Positions 7,853 through 18,340 of a DNA stretch of 64,000 bases are shown in pieces (within the stretch, counting starts at the first letter, position 1; the number at the start of each line of letters is the position of its first letter). The notes beneath the pieces are model-generated. The model was not told the DNA's origin. It did not search any database and worked only from the letters and a program-made list of their open reading frames with translations. The translations under genes were made by a program, and so were the position numbers. The stretch lies in assembly GCA_002471665.1 (NCBI GenBank), contig DKQK01000053.1, positions 1-64,000 of the forward strand, read 5' to 3'. Source of the DNA: Gammaproteobacteria bacterium UBA7310. GTDB taxonomy: Bacteria; Pseudomonadota; Gammaproteobacteria; Pseudomonadales; Ketobacteraceae.

Positions 7853-10800
7853 GTGAAAGACTTACTGAACCTGCTAAAAGCACAGGGACAAGACGCAGAA
7901 TTCGATCGAATCAGAATCGCATTGGCGTCACCCGAAATGATCCGCGCCTGGTCTTTTGGCGAAGTTAAAAAGCCTGAGACCATTAATTACCGTACCTTCA
8001 AGCCAGAGCGTGATGGCCTGTTCTGCGCCCGCATCTTTGGTCCCATTAAGGATTACGAATGTTTGTGCGGCAAGTATAAGCGCCTTAAGCATCGTGGCGT
8101 GATATGTGAGAAGTGTGGCGTTGAAGTCACCCTTTCAAAAGTGCGTCGAGATCGCATGGGGCACATTGAGTTGGCCAGTCCGGTAGCTCATATCTGGTTC
8201 TTGAAATCATTGCCCTCCCGTATCGGCTTGCTGCTTGATATGACGTTGCGTGATATTGAACGCGTCCTGTATTTCGAGTCATTTGTGGTGACCGATCCCG
8301 GCACGACGACGCTTGAGCGTGGCCAGATGCTGACCGATGAGCAATATTACGAAGCTTTGGAAGAGTTCGGTGACGAATTCGATGCCAGTATGGGGGCTGA
8401 AGCGGTTCAGAAGCTGTTGCTGGATATGGATCTGGAGCAGGAAATACGCGAACTGCGTGAAGAGCTTCCAAACGTCAACTCCGAAACCAAGATCAAGAAG
8501 ATCACCAAGCGACTCAAGTTAATGGAAGCCTTTAACGAGTCCGGTAATGACCCCACCTGGATGATTCTCAGTGTTTTGCCGGTGTTGCCGCCCGATTTGC
8601 GCCCGCTGGTGCCCTTGGATGGTGGGCGATTCGCGACTTCCGATTTGAATGATCTGTATCGCCGGGTTATCAACAGAAACAACCGTCTTAAGCGCCTGCT
8701 GGATCTGAATGCACCGGACATCATTGTGCGCAACGAAAAACGTATGCTGCAGGAAGCTGTCGATGCCCTGTTGGATAACGGGCGTCGTGGCCGAGCCATC
8801 ACCGGCTCCAACAAGCGGCCGCTGAAATCCCTGGCCGACATGATCAAGGGTAAGCAGGGTCGTTTCCGTCAGAATCTCTTGGGTAAGCGGGTCGACTACT
8901 CCGGCCGCTCGGTAATCGTGGTGGGGCCTACCCTTAAGCTGCATGAATGCGGTTTGCCGAAGAAAATGGCTTTGGAGCTGTTCAAGCCCTTTATCTTTGC
9001 CAAGCTGGAAGCCCGTGGTCTGGCGACCACCATTAAGGCAGCCAAGAAAATGGTCGAGCGGGAAACCGCCGAAGTGTGGGATATTCTGGCGGAAGTCATC
9101 CGTGAGCATCCGGTCATGTTGAACCGTGCTCCCACTCTTCACCGTTTGGGTATCCAGGCGTTTGAGCCACAGCTGATTGAAGGTAAGGCGATTCAACTGC
9201 ATCCGTTGGTGTGTGTTGCTTACAACGCTGACTTTGACGGAGACCAAATGGCGGTGCACGTTCCGCTGACCCTGGAAGCACAGCTCGAAGCGCGCGCGCT
9301 GATGATGTCTACCAACAATATACTGTCACCTGCCAACGGTGAGCCTATTATTGTTCCTACCCAGGATGTGGTGCTGGGTTTGTACTACATCAGCCGTGAG
9401 CGCATCAATGCCCAGGGCGAAGGTATGGTGTTTACCGATACCAAAGAAGTTTCGCGGGCACTGGTGAACAAAGCAGTGACTGTTCATACCCGCATCAAGG
9501 TTCGGGTCACTGAAGTCGTCAAGCAGGAAAATGGTGATTTGATTGAGCGGACCTTCATCGCTGAGACCACCGCTGGTCGTTGTATGTTGTGGGACGTTTT
9601 GCCGAAGGGATTGCCCTTCGAGCTGATCAATCAGCCCATGACCAAAAAGACAGTGTCCAAGTTGATCAATGCCTGTTACCGCCGACTGGGGATCAAGTCC
9701 ACAGTTATTTTTGCGGACAAGCTAATGTATCTCGGCTTCCATCAGGCTACCTTGTCAGGATCCTCCATCGGCATCAACGATATGGAGATTCCTGAAGAGA
9801 AGGCCCGGATTATTTCCGAAGCGGAAGATGAAGTGCGTGAGATCGAGGATCAGTTTGCTTCCGGTCTGGTGACTCAGGGCGAACGCTACAACAAGGTTAT
9901 CGATATCTGGTCTCGTACCAACGACATGGTGGCGAAAGCCATGATGGAGCGTTTGTCCGTTGATAAAGTGGTGGACAGGGAAGGCAATGAGGTCGAGCAG
10001 AAGTCCTTCAACTCGATTTTCATCATGGCGGATTCTGGCGCGCGGGGTTCTCAGGCTCAGATTCGACAGCTGGCCGGTATGCGGGGCTTGATGGCGAAGC
10101 CCGATGGCTCGATCATCGAAACGCCCATTACAGCCAACTTCCGTGAAGGTCTGAACGTACTGCAGTACTTTATCTCTACACACGGTGCTCGAAAAGGTTT
10201 GGCCGATACGGCATTGAAAACGGCGAACTCCGGTTATCTGACACGGCGACTGGTTGACGTGGCGCAGGATCTGGTTGTGACCGAAGACGATTGCGGTACT
10301 GACCAGGGTATTACCATGACACCGCTGATTGAAGGTGGTGACGTTGTTGAGCCCCTGGGTGAGCGAGTACTGGGTCGGGTGGTTGCCCAGGATCTGTATA
10401 AGCCCGGCACAGAAGAGTTGCTGGCACCTGCCGGCACCCTGTTGGACGAACAGTGGGTTGAATTGCTGGAAACGGAGGCAGTGGACGAGGTTATCTGCCG
10501 GTCTCCCATCTCCTGCGATACCCGCTACGGTGTATGCCGGGCCTGCTACGGCCGGGATCTTGCCCGTGGCCATCTGGTTAACATCGGTGAAGCCGTGGGT
10601 GTTATTGCCGCCCAGTCCATCGGTGAGCCGGGTACACAGCTCACCATGCGTACCTTCCACATTGGTGGTGCGGCATCTCGAAGCTCGGCGGTAAGCAACG
10701 TTCAGGTGAAAAATCAGGGTACCGTTCGATTGCACAACATCAAATACGTTGAGCAGTCCAATGGCAACCTGGTGACGGTATCTCGCTCTGCTGAACTGGC

Positions 10801-12061
10801 CATTGCGGATGCCAAGGGTCGTGAGCGGGAACGCTACAAGATTCCCTACGGCTCCGTGGTGACCGTGAAGGATGCCGAGGCGGTGGAAGCCGGCCAGGTC
10901 GTGGCACAGTGGGATCCACATACGCACCCGGTTATCACCGAATTGGGTGGCCGTGTGAGCTTTGGCGACTTCGAGGAAGGCCTGTCGGTCAAGCAAACAA
11001 CGGATGAGCTGACGGGTTTGACCAACTACGAAATCATGGATCCTAAAGATCGGCCTGCCTCCGGTAAAGACAAGCGCCCGGTAGTACGATTGGTGGGTGA
11101 GGATAACGAACTGGTCACCATGCCGGGTAGCGATATTCCGGTGCAGTACTACTTGCCTGCAGGTTCAATTGTGCAGTTGGAGAATGGAGCCAAGGTGGAT
11201 GTGGGTGACGTTATTGCCCGTATCCCGCAAGAAAGCTCGAAAACACGGGATATCACCGGTGGTCTGCCGCGGGTTGCGGACTTGTTTGAAGCGCGTAAAC
11301 CAAAAGAATCCTCTATTCTTGCTGAGAAAACCGGTGTGGTTTCCTTCGGCAAGGAAACCAAAGGCAAGGTTCGGTTGGTGATTACGCCCGATGACGGTGG
11401 CGATGTCTATGAAGAGCTGATTCCAAAATGGCGTCAGTTGAATATCTTTGAGGGTGAGCGTGTTGAGCAGGGTGAAGTAATCTCTGACGGCCCATCCAAC
11501 CCCCATGATATTTTGCGCCTGAAGGGCGTGAATGCCGTTGCCAGTTACATCGTCAACGAAGTTCAGGACGTGTACCGTCTGCAAGGGGTTGGCATCAACG
11601 ACAAGCACATTGAAGTTATCGTGCGCCAGATGCTGCGTAAGGTCATCATCTCCGACTCTGCGGATTCTTCCTTTATCAAGGGTGAGCAGGCAGAATTGGC
11701 CCGTGTTCTGGATGAAAATGAAACGCTGGTGAAAGAAGAGAAATTCGGTGCCAAATACGACCGTGAGTTGCTGGGTATTACCAAGGCATCCCTGTCCACC
11801 GAATCCTTCATTTCAGCGGCATCGTTCCAGGAAACCACGCGAGTGCTGACGGAAGCTGCAGTGACGGGCAAGATCGACGATCTGCGCGGTTTGAAAGAAA
11901 ACGTGGTGGTGGGTCGTTTGATTCCGGCAGGTACAGGTTTTGCCTATCATGCCGAGCGACGTCGTCAGCGTGAGCAAGACGATACGCTTCAAGTGCCTGA
12001 ATTTACAGCAGATGATGCTGAGCAGGCGCTGAGCGAAGCGTTGAACTCCCCTGAGGAATAA
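7853..12061 (+). CDS. rpoC: DNA-directed RNA polymerase subunit beta prime
   Basis: Beta prime carries the catalytic magnesium site. The 1402-residue product has the N-terminal zinc ribbon (CLCGKYKRLKHRGVICEKCG), the catalytic NADFDGD motif at residues 458-464 (aspartates 460, 462 and 464, the same numbers as E. coli), and the second zinc site (CRSPISCDTRYGVCRACYGR). Translation starts at GTG 7853 after GAGGAAA. It is complete and followed by a long GC-rich hairpin and then the rpsL promoter. Confidence 0.98.
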   Translation: MKDLLNLLKAQGQDAEFDRIRIALASPEMIRAWSFGEVKKPETINYRTFKPERDGLFCARIFGPIKDYECLCGKYKRLKHRGVICEKCGVEVTLSKVRRDRMGHIELASPVAHIWFLKSLPSRIGLLLDMTLRDIERVLYFESFVVTDPGTTTLERGQMLTDEQYYEALEEFGDEFDASMGAEAVQKLLLDMDLEQEIRELREELPNVNSETKIKKITKRLKLMEAFNESGNDPTWMILSVLPVLPPDLRPLVPLDGGRFATSDLNDLYRRVINRNNRLKRLLDLNAPDIIVRNEKRMLQEAVDALLDNGRRGRAITGSNKRPLKSLADMIKGKQGRFRQNLLGKRVDYSGRSVIVVGPTLKLHECGLPKKMALELFKPFIFAKLEARGLATTIKAAKKMVERETAEVWDILAEVIREHPVMLNRAPTLHRLGIQAFEPQLIEGKAIQLHPLVCVAYNADFDGDQMAVHVPLTLEAQLEARALMMSTNNILSPANGEPIIVPTQDVVLGLYYISRERINAQGEGMVFTDTKEVSRALVNKAVTVHTRIKVRVTEVVKQENGDLIERTFIAETTAGRCMLWDVLPKGLPFELINQPMTKKTVSKLINACYRRLGIKSTVIFADKLMYLGFHQATLSGSSIGINDMEIPEEKARIISEAEDEVREIEDQFASGLVTQGERYNKVIDIWSRTNDMVAKAMMERLSVDKVVDREGNEVEQKSFNSIFIMADSGARGSQAQIRQLAGMRGLMAKPDGSIIETPITANFREGLNVLQYFISTHGARKGLADTALKTANSGYLTRRLVDVAQDLVVTEDDCGTDQGITMTPLIEGGDVVEPLGERVLGRVVAQDLYKPGTEELLAPAGTLLDEQWVELLETEAVDEVICRSPISCDTRYGVCRACYGRDLARGHLVNIGEAVGVIAAQSIGEPGTQLTMRTFHIGGAASRSSAVSNVQVKNQGTVRLHNIKYVEQSNGNLVTVSRSAELAIADAKGRERERYKIPYGSVVTVKDAEAVEAGQVVAQWDPHTHPVITELGGRVSFGDFEEGLSVKQTTDELTGLTNYEIMDPKDRPASGKDKRPVVRLVGEDNELVTMPGSDIPVQYYLPAGSIVQLENGAKVDVGDVIARIPQESSKTRDITGGLPRVADLFEARKPKESSILAEKTGVVSFGKETKGKVRLVITPDDGGDVYEELIPKWRQLNIFEGERVEQGEVISDGPSNPHDILRLKGVNAVASYIVNEVQDVYRLQGVGINDKHIEVIVRQMLRKVIISDSADSSFIKGEQAELARVLDENETLVKEEKFGAKYDRELLGITKASLSTESFISAASFQETTRVLTEAAVTGKIDDLRGLKENVVVGRLIPAGTGFAYHAERRRQREQDDTLQVPEFTADDAEQALSEALNSPEE

Positions 12062-12068
12062 GGGCCTT

Positions 12069-12107
12069 GTGGCCGGTATCAGGACGCTAAGTCCTGGTGC
12101 CGGTCAC
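12069..12107 (+). terminator. long hairpin after rpoC
   Basis: GTGGCCGG (12069-12076) pairs with CCGGTCAC (12100-12107) apart from one G.T, and inside it CAGGAC (12080-12085) pairs with GTCCTG (12091-12096), loop GCTAA. No T run follows, so it is not a standard intrinsic terminator; it may stabilise or process the rpoC 3' end. It directly abuts the -35 box of the next promoter. Confidence 0.5.
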
Positions 12108-12136
12108 TTGACTTGTTGGCAAACCGCTCTTAGAAT
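12108..12136 (+). promoter_or_regulatory. sigma-70 promoter of the str operon (rpsL)
   Basis: -35 TTGACT (12108-12113), an exact 17-base spacer, and -10 TAGAAT (12131-12136), each one base from consensus. It lies 96 bases before the rpsL start. The discriminator after the -10 is CTCGC, moderately GC-rich as usual for ribosomal protein promoters under stringent control. Confidence 0.75.
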
Positions 12137-12141
12137 CTCGC

Positions 12142-12171
12142 ATCCCTGAAAAAGGGTTGACGGGATTTTTT
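12142..12171 (+). terminator. leader hairpin with T6 upstream of rpsL (possible attenuator)
   Basis: ATCCC (12142-12146) pairs with GGGAT (12162-12166), with a short inner CCCT/AGGG possibility, followed by six T (12166-12171). It lies right after the predicted transcription start. The block GGGATTTTTTGC (12162-12173) recurs identically in the rpsJ leader. The stem is short, so strength is uncertain. Confidence 0.4.
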
Positions 12172-12231
12172 GCATTTAAGACTGAGGCTCGCTCCGGCCG
12201 GCCTCAAAAAAATCATTGGAGAAACAGCTAC

Positions 12232-12606
12232 ATGGCAACCATTAACCAATTGGTGCGTAAGCCACGTCAGCGTAAGGTAGCAAAAAGCGACGTTCCCGCG
12301 TTGCAAGCCTGCCCACAACGTCGTGGTGTATGTACCCGTGTCTACACAACCACCCCCAAGAAGCCCAACTCGGCTCTGCGTAAGGTGGCTCGTGTACGTT
12401 TGACCAACGGTTACGAAGTGACATCTTACATCGGTGGTGAAGGCCACAACCTGCAAGAACACAGCGTAATCCTGATTCGCGGCGGCCGAGTAAAGGATCT
12501 GCCGGGTGTGCGTTATCACACAGTACGAGGCACACTGGATACAGCAGGTGTTGCAGATCGTAAACAGGGTCGTTCCAAGTACGGAGCCAAGCGACCTAAA
12601 GCTTAA
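12232..12606 (+). CDS. rpsL: 30S ribosomal protein S12
   Basis: S12 sits at the decoding centre and controls accuracy. The 124-residue product carries the conserved TPKKPNSALRK loop, with K43 and K44 (mature K42, K43) and K88 all wild-type, so the protein predicts streptomycin sensitivity. D89, the site that is methylthiolated in relatives, is present. The frame opens upstream at 12157, but ATG 12232 after TTGGAGAAA gives the invariant MATINQLVRK start. Confidence 0.98.
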   Translation: MATINQLVRKPRQRKVAKSDVPALQACPQRRGVCTRVYTTTPKKPNSALRKVARVRLTNGYEVTSYIGGEGHNLQEHSVILIRGGRVKDLPGVRYHTVRGTLDTAGVADRKQGRSKYGAKRPKA

Positions 12607-12608
12607 TA

Positions 12609-12632
12609 GCAGCCGAGTATTCATTCGGCTGC
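12609..12632 (+). promoter_or_regulatory. rpsL-rpsG intercistronic hairpin
   Basis: A perfect 8-bp stem, GCAGCCGA (12609-12616) and TCGGCTGC (12625-12632), with an 8-base loop, lies just after the rpsL stop in a 105-base gap. In E. coli S7 binds the rpsL-rpsG intercistronic RNA to regulate its own translation. Position fits, but conservation of the S7 site has not been tested. Confidence 0.4.
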
Positions 12633-12711
12633 CACTTAACCTGTCTACCATTAAAGGCAGGAGTAAGGCCAAGCCAATGTCTTGGAATAACCTGAAATAG
12701 GAAAGTACATC

Positions 12712-13182
12712 ATGCCAAGAAGACGAGTCGTCGCGAAACGCGAAATTCTTCCTGATCCCAAGTTTCAAAGCCAGGTTCTGGCTAAGTTCATCAACCATGT
12801 GATGGAAAGCGGCAAGAAATCTGTAGCGGAGCGTATTGTATACGGTGCTCTGGCTAAGGTTGCCGAAAAAACCAATGACAATCCCGTCGAAGCGTTTGAG
12901 AAAGCACTCGAAGCTTTGCGTCCCATGGTTGAGGTGAAATCCCGCCGCGTCGGTGGAGCCACCTATCAGGTGCCTGTTGAGGTGCGACCTAATCGTCGTA
13001 CTGCCCTGGCTATGCGCTGGATGGTGGATGCCGCCCGCAAGCGTGGTGAGAAATCCATGCCTTTGCGTTTGGCAGGCGAGATTCTCGATGCCATCGAAGG
13101 CAAGGGGTCTGCGATCAAGAAGCGTGAAGATGTGCATCGTATGGCAGAAGCCAACAAAGCGTTTTCACATTATCGCTTCTAA
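12712..13182 (+). CDS. rpsG: 30S ribosomal protein S7
   Basis: S7 nucleates the head of the 30S subunit and contacts E-site tRNA. The 156-residue product begins MPRRRVVAKREILPDPKF and contains the MPLRLAGEILDA segment; its length matches the standard short form. It lies between rpsL and fusA in the str operon, 44 bases before the fusA GTG. Confidence 0.97.
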   Translation: MPRRRVVAKREILPDPKFQSQVLAKFINHVMESGKKSVAERIVYGALAKVAEKTNDNPVEAFEKALEALRPMVEVKSRRVGGATYQVPVEVRPNRRTALAMRWMVDAARKRGEKSMPLRLAGEILDAIEGKGSAIKKREDVHRMAEANKAFSHYRF

Positions 13183-13226
13183 GTTGTTCAACTGTTTAGT
13201 TAACCGGATAACCTAAGGACAAAGCT

Positions 13227-15320
13227 GTGGCGCGTCAAACCCCCATATCAAGGTATCGGAACATTGGTATCTGTGCGCACGTAGATGCTGGAAAAACTAC
13301 CACCACTGAGCGTGTGCTGTTTTATACCGGAATCTCCCACAAGATTGGGGAAGTGCACGATGGTGCGGCCACCATGGACTGGATGGAGCAGGAGCAGGAG
13401 CGGGGAATCACCATCACCTCGGCTGCAACTACCTGTTTCTGGCAGGGTATGGATCAGCAGTTCGACAGGTATCGAATCAATATTATCGATACCCCGGGGC
13501 ACGTTGATTTCACCATTGAGGTAGAGCGCTCGTTGCGGGTGTTGGATGGTGCTGTGGTGGTGTTCTGTGGTTCATCCGGTGTGCAGCCTCAGTCTGAGAC
13601 TGTTTGGCGTCAGGCGGATCGTTATGAAGTGCCTCGCATTGTGTTTGTCAACAAGATGGACCGTGCGGGCGCTAATTTCCTGAGAGTGGTTGATCAGATC
13701 AAGAGCCGGTTGAATGCCCGGCCAGTTCCGATTCATATGAATATCGGGGCTGAGGAGGATTTCAAGGGCGTGGTTGATCTGCTCCGCATGAAAGCTATCT
13801 ACTGGAATGAAGCAGATCAGGGAATGACCTATGAGCTGGCTGATATTCCAGCCGATCTGGTGGATACCTGCAACAAGCTGCGCGAGCAAATGGTGGAAAC
13901 CGCCGCTGAAGCGTCAGAAGAGTTGATGGAGAAGTACCTGGAAGAGGGTGAGCTGAGTCTGGACGACATTAAGGCCGGTTTGCGCGCGCAGGTTCTGAAT
14001 AACGAGATCGTGCTGGCGCTGTGCGGCTCTGCCTTTAAAAATAAAGGCGTTCAAGCCATGCTCGATGCGGTGATTGAGTTTCTTCCTGCGCCTGACGAAG
14101 TGCCCAATATCAAGGGGATTGCTGAGAGCGGTGAAGAGCAGGATCGACCATCTTCTGATGAAGCCCCGTTCTCGGCGTTGGCATTCAAGATTGCCACCGA
14201 TCCGTTTGTGGGTAACCTGACCTTTTTCCGCGTCTATTCCGGAGTGTTGAACTCCGGCGATTCGGTCATGAACTCAGTGAAAGGCAAGAAAGAGCGGGTC
14301 GGTCGCATTCTCCAGATGCACGCCAACAGCCGGGAAGAGATCAAGGAAGTTAGAGCGGGTGACATTGCCGCTGCCGTGGGTCTCAAGGACATCACCACCG
14401 GTGATACCTTGTGTGATCTGAAGAGCGTAATCATCCTGGAGCGCATGGAATTCCCTGATCCTGTGATCTCTGTTGCGGTGGAACCAAGATCCAAGGCGGA
14501 TCAGGAAAAGATGAGTCTGGCGCTCGGTCGCTTGGCTCAGGAAGATCCCTCGTTCCGTGTCAAAACCGATGAGGAAAGCGGGCAAACGATCATTTCCGGC
14601 ATGGGTGAGCTGCATCTCGATATCATTGTTGATCGCATGCGCCGTGAATTTAAGGTGGAAGCCAATATCGGAAAGCCGCAGGTGGCCTATCGTGAGACCA
14701 TTCGCAAAGCGGTCGATGTGGAAGGCAAGTACGTCAAGCAGTCAGGTGGTCGCGGTCAGTATGGTCATGTGAAATTGAAGATTGAGCCTATTCCCGATAT
14801 GGAAGAAGACTTTATCTTCGAGGAAACCATTCACGGCGGCACCGTACCGAAGGAGTACTTCGCTGCGGTAGAGAAAGGCTGTAAGCAGCAGCTGGAGTCC
14901 GGTATCCTCGCAGGTTATCCAATGCTGGGCGTAAAAGTGAATCTGTATGACGGTTCCTACCATGAGGTAGACTCCAACGAAAACGCATTCAGGATGGCGG
15001 GCTCGATGGGAGTACGGAAAGGTTGCTTGGAAGCCAGTCCCGTATTGTTAGAGCCCATCATGAAGGTTGAAGTGGTTACGCCTGAGGATTACATGGGTGA
15101 CGTGATGGGCGATTTGAATCGTCGTCGCGGCATACTGCAGGGTATGGATGATGCCAATGGTGTGCGTCTGGTTAATGCTGAGGTTCCCTTGGCTGAGATG
15201 TTCGGTTACGCAACGGATTTGCGTGGAATGTCCCAGGGGCGAGCGACGTTTACCATGGAGTTTCTGAAATACGCTGAAGCCCCAAACAACATTGCTGAAG
15301 CCATTATCAAAAAAGGTTAA
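13227..15320 (+). CDS. fusA: elongation factor G
   Basis: EF-G is the GTPase that drives translocation and, with RRF, ribosome recycling. The 697-residue product has G1 AHVDAGKTTTTERVLFYTG, G3 DTPGHVDFT, G4 NKMDRAGA, and all five EF-G domains to the C-terminal EFLKYAEAP region. Translation starts at GTG 13227 after TAAGGACA. Its place in rpsL-rpsG-fusA-tuf marks it as the housekeeping copy. Confidence 0.97.
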   Translation: MARQTPISRYRNIGICAHVDAGKTTTTERVLFYTGISHKIGEVHDGAATMDWMEQEQERGITITSAATTCFWQGMDQQFDRYRINIIDTPGHVDFTIEVERSLRVLDGAVVVFCGSSGVQPQSETVWRQADRYEVPRIVFVNKMDRAGANFLRVVDQIKSRLNARPVPIHMNIGAEEDFKGVVDLLRMKAIYWNEADQGMTYELADIPADLVDTCNKLREQMVETAAEASEELMEKYLEEGELSLDDIKAGLRAQVLNNEIVLALCGSAFKNKGVQAMLDAVIEFLPAPDEVPNIKGIAESGEEQDRPSSDEAPFSALAFKIATDPFVGNLTFFRVYSGVLNSGDSVMNSVKGKKERVGRILQMHANSREEIKEVRAGDIAAAVGLKDITTGDTLCDLKSVIILERMEFPDPVISVAVEPRSKADQEKMSLALGRLAQEDPSFRVKTDEESGQTIISGMGELHLDIIVDRMRREFKVEANIGKPQVAYRETIRKAVDVEGKYVKQSGGRGQYGHVKLKIEPIPDMEEDFIFEETIHGGTVPKEYFAAVEKGCKQQLESGILAGYPMLGVKVNLYDGSYHEVDSNENAFRMAGSMGVRKGCLEASPVLLEPIMKVEVVTPEDYMGDVMGDLNRRRGILQGMDDANGVRLVNAEVPLAEMFGYATDLRGMSQGRATFTMEFLKYAEAPNNIAEAIIKKG

Positions 15321-15356
15321 TTGTTTTAGAGATCAAATAGTTAGAGGTATATAAAA

Positions 15357-16547
<1,191 letters not shown>

Positions 16548-16552
16548 AGCTG

Positions 16553-16582
16553 TTGTAATTCGGCGCTAAGCCGGGTTATATT
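16553..16582 (+). promoter_or_regulatory. candidate promoter of the S10 operon
   Basis: TTGTAA (16553-16558), then 17-18 bases, then TTATAT/TATATT (16576-16582). The sequence just after is CGCGCCCC, a strongly GC-rich discriminator typical of stringently controlled promoters. It lies six bases after the tuf stop and about 150 bases before rpsJ. Confidence 0.45.
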
Positions 16583-16584
16583 AT

Positions 16585-16608
16585 CGCGCCCCGCTACGGT
16601 GGGGCGCG
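16585..16608 (+). terminator. GC-rich hairpin between tuf and rpsJ
   Basis: A perfect 8-bp stem CGCGCCCC (16585-16592) and GGGGCGCG (16601-16608) with an 8-base loop. There is no T run, so it may be a tuf 3'-end stabiliser or the first hairpin of the S10 leader rather than a true terminator. Confidence 0.45.
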
Positions 16609-16645
16609 AGATTCACAGTCTAGGCAACGTTCTAGGCACGAAGCC

Positions 16646-16693
16646 AAAAAATCCGTTTCCTCAGGCAAGATGTTGAGGGCGCAGGGATTTTTT
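16646..16693 (+). promoter_or_regulatory. S10 leader hairpin ending in T6
   Basis: AAAAAATCC (16646-16654) pairs perfectly with GGATTTTTT (16685-16693) around a 30-base loop. The right arm shares GGGATTTTTTGC with the rpsL leader. In E. coli L4 regulates the S10 operon through a leader hairpin with a U run; whether that applies here is inference. Confidence 0.4.
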
Positions 16694-16730
16694 GCTGTTT
16701 ATTTGTTGAGATTTCTGGAGTTCCCAGGCG

Positions 16731-17042
16731 ATGCAAAACCAGAAGATTCGTATTCGCTTAAAGGCGTTTGATCATAAGCTGATTGATCAGTCGGCGCTTG
16801 AGATCGTTGAGACGGCGAAACGTACGGGCGCGCAAGTGCGCGGCCCTATCCCTCTGCCAACTCGCAAAGAGCGCTTTACCGTGCTCATTTCACCGCATGT
16901 AAATAAGGATGCGCGTGATCAGTATGAGATTCGTACTCATAAGCGAATGGTCGATATTGTAGAGCCCACTGATAAAACCGTGGACGCCCTGATGAAGCTG
17001 GATTTGGCTGCAGGCGTTGATGTTCAAATCTCACTGGGTTGA
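16731..17042 (+). CDS. rpsJ: 30S ribosomal protein S10 (NusE)
   Basis: S10 is a 30S head protein and, as NusE, pairs with NusB in antitermination and with the NusG KOW domain. The 103-residue product starts MQNQKIRIRLKAFDHKLID and retains the long loop GPIPLPTRKERFTVL. It is the first gene of the S10 operon, with rplC 38 bases downstream. Confidence 0.97.
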   Translation: MQNQKIRIRLKAFDHKLIDQSALEIVETAKRTGAQVRGPIPLPTRKERFTVLISPHVNKDARDQYEIRTHKRMVDIVEPTDKTVDALMKLDLAAGVDVQISLG

Positions 17043-17080
17043 TCGTGCTCGTAAGCAGCATGGCATAAGAGGTTAATGAT

Positions 17081-17719
17081 ATGGCAATCGGTCTAGTCGG
17101 ACGTAAATGTGGCATGACCCGTATCTTCACAGAAGACGGTGTGTCCGTTCCAGTTACCGTTATTGAGGTAGAGCCTAACCGGATTACTCAGGTGAAGGCA
17201 GTTGAAACAGATGGTTACTCTGCAGTTCAGGTTACCACTGGCTCACGCAAGGCTTCCCGAGTGGGCAAGCCGGCCGCAGGTCACTTTGCTAAAGCTGAGG
17301 CTGAGGCGGGTCGCGGTTTATGGGAATTCCGCCTGACGGAAGAGGAAGTTGCTGGCTACAAGGTGGGTGATGCCATCGAGGTGAACGTGTTTGAAGCGGG
17401 CGCTATGGTCGATGTGACGGGTACTTCCAAGGGTAAAGGTTTTGCGGGAACCATCAAGCGTTGGAACTTTAAAGGTCAGGACGCTACACACGGTAACTCG
17501 TTGTCGCACCGTGTCCCGGGTTCTATCGGACAGAACCAAACTCCCGGTCGTGTTTTTAAAGGTAAAAAGATGGCTGGTCACATGGGTAATCGCAAGACAA
17601 CCGTTCAATCCCTCGAGATTGTTCGTGTTGATGCCGAAAGAAATCTTCTTTTGGTTAAGGGCGCGGTTCCGGGTGCTGCTGGCAACGATGTTGTCGTCAA
17701 GCCAGCTGTTAAAGGTTAA
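17081..17719 (+). CDS. rplC: 50S ribosomal protein L3
   Basis: L3 is an early 50S assembly protein near the peptidyl transferase centre. The 212-residue product begins MAIGLVGRKCGMTRIF and has the conserved extension GNSLSHRVPGSIGQNQTPGRV, which contains the glutamine that PrmB methylates in relatives. The start follows AAGAGG. rplD begins 18 bases after the stop. Confidence 0.97.
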   Translation: MAIGLVGRKCGMTRIFTEDGVSVPVTVIEVEPNRITQVKAVETDGYSAVQVTTGSRKASRVGKPAAGHFAKAEAEAGRGLWEFRLTEEEVAGYKVGDAIEVNVFEAGAMVDVTGTSKGKGFAGTIKRWNFKGQDATHGNSLSHRVPGSIGQNQTPGRVFKGKKMAGHMGNRKTTVQSLEIVRVDAERNLLLVKGAVPGAAGNDVVVKPAVKG

Positions 17720-17737
17720 GCCAAAGAGGATTAGCGG

Positions 17738-18340
17738 ATGAATCTGAATATTGCCTCTGGCGGAACTGTGACTGTGTCTGAAGTGGCTTTTGCCAAAGAG
17801 TTTAACGAGCCGTTGGTTCACCAGGTGGTGACCGCTTATATGGCTGGTGCTCGTCAGGGCTCCAAAGCACAGAAAAATCGTTCCGAAGTGAGTGGTGGCG
17901 GCAAGAAGCCTTGGCGCCAAAAGGGTACTGGTCGAGCGCGAGCCGGTACTATCCGAAGCCCTATCTGGCGTAGTGGTGGTGTTACTTTTGCAGCGACACC
18001 ACGTGATTACAGCCAAAAGGTTAATCGCAAGATGTACCGCGGCGCGATGCGTTGCATTCTTTCTGAGTTGGTTCGTCAGGATCGTTTGGTGGTGGTTGAA
18101 GGTTTCGATCTGGAATCTCCCAAGACCAAATTAATGGCGGCGCGACTGAAAGAACTGAATGCAGAAGGAGCGTTGGTGGTGGCTGGTGAAGTTAGCGAGA
18201 ACGTCTACCTAGCTTCCCGCAATCTGCCCAAGGTTGCTGTGTGTGATGTGCAGGCCATTGATCCGGTCAGCTTGATTGCTCACGAGAAAGTGGTGGTGAC
18301 GGTTGACGCGCTGAAGAAACTTGAGGAGCTGCTGGCATGA
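17738..18340 (+). CDS. rplD: 50S ribosomal protein L4
   Basis: L4 lines the exit tunnel and in E. coli represses the S10 operon at transcription and translation. The 200-residue product contains the tunnel loop KKPWRQKGTGRARAGTIRSP. Its last codons overlap the rplW start by four bases (ATGA), showing translational coupling. Confidence 0.97.
   Translation: MNLNIASGGTVTVSEVAFAKEFNEPLVHQVVTAYMAGARQGSKAQKNRSEVSGGGKKPWRQKGTGRARAGTIRSPIWRSGGVTFAATPRDYSQKVNRKMYRGAMRCILSELVRQDRLVVVEGFDLESPKTKLMAARLKELNAEGALVVAGEVSENVYLASRNLPKVAVCDVQAIDPVSLIAHEKVVVTVDALKKLEELLA

Noticed and set aside
9755..10996. A 413-codon open frame on the minus strand inside rpoC
   Set aside because: It is antisense to a conserved, complete rpoC, with low-complexity His/Gln-rich translation and no ribosome-binding signal of note.
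12069..12107. The post-rpoC hairpin as a strong intrinsic terminator
   Set aside because: The stem is strong but lacks a T run; the call is kept only as a hairpin at moderate confidence.
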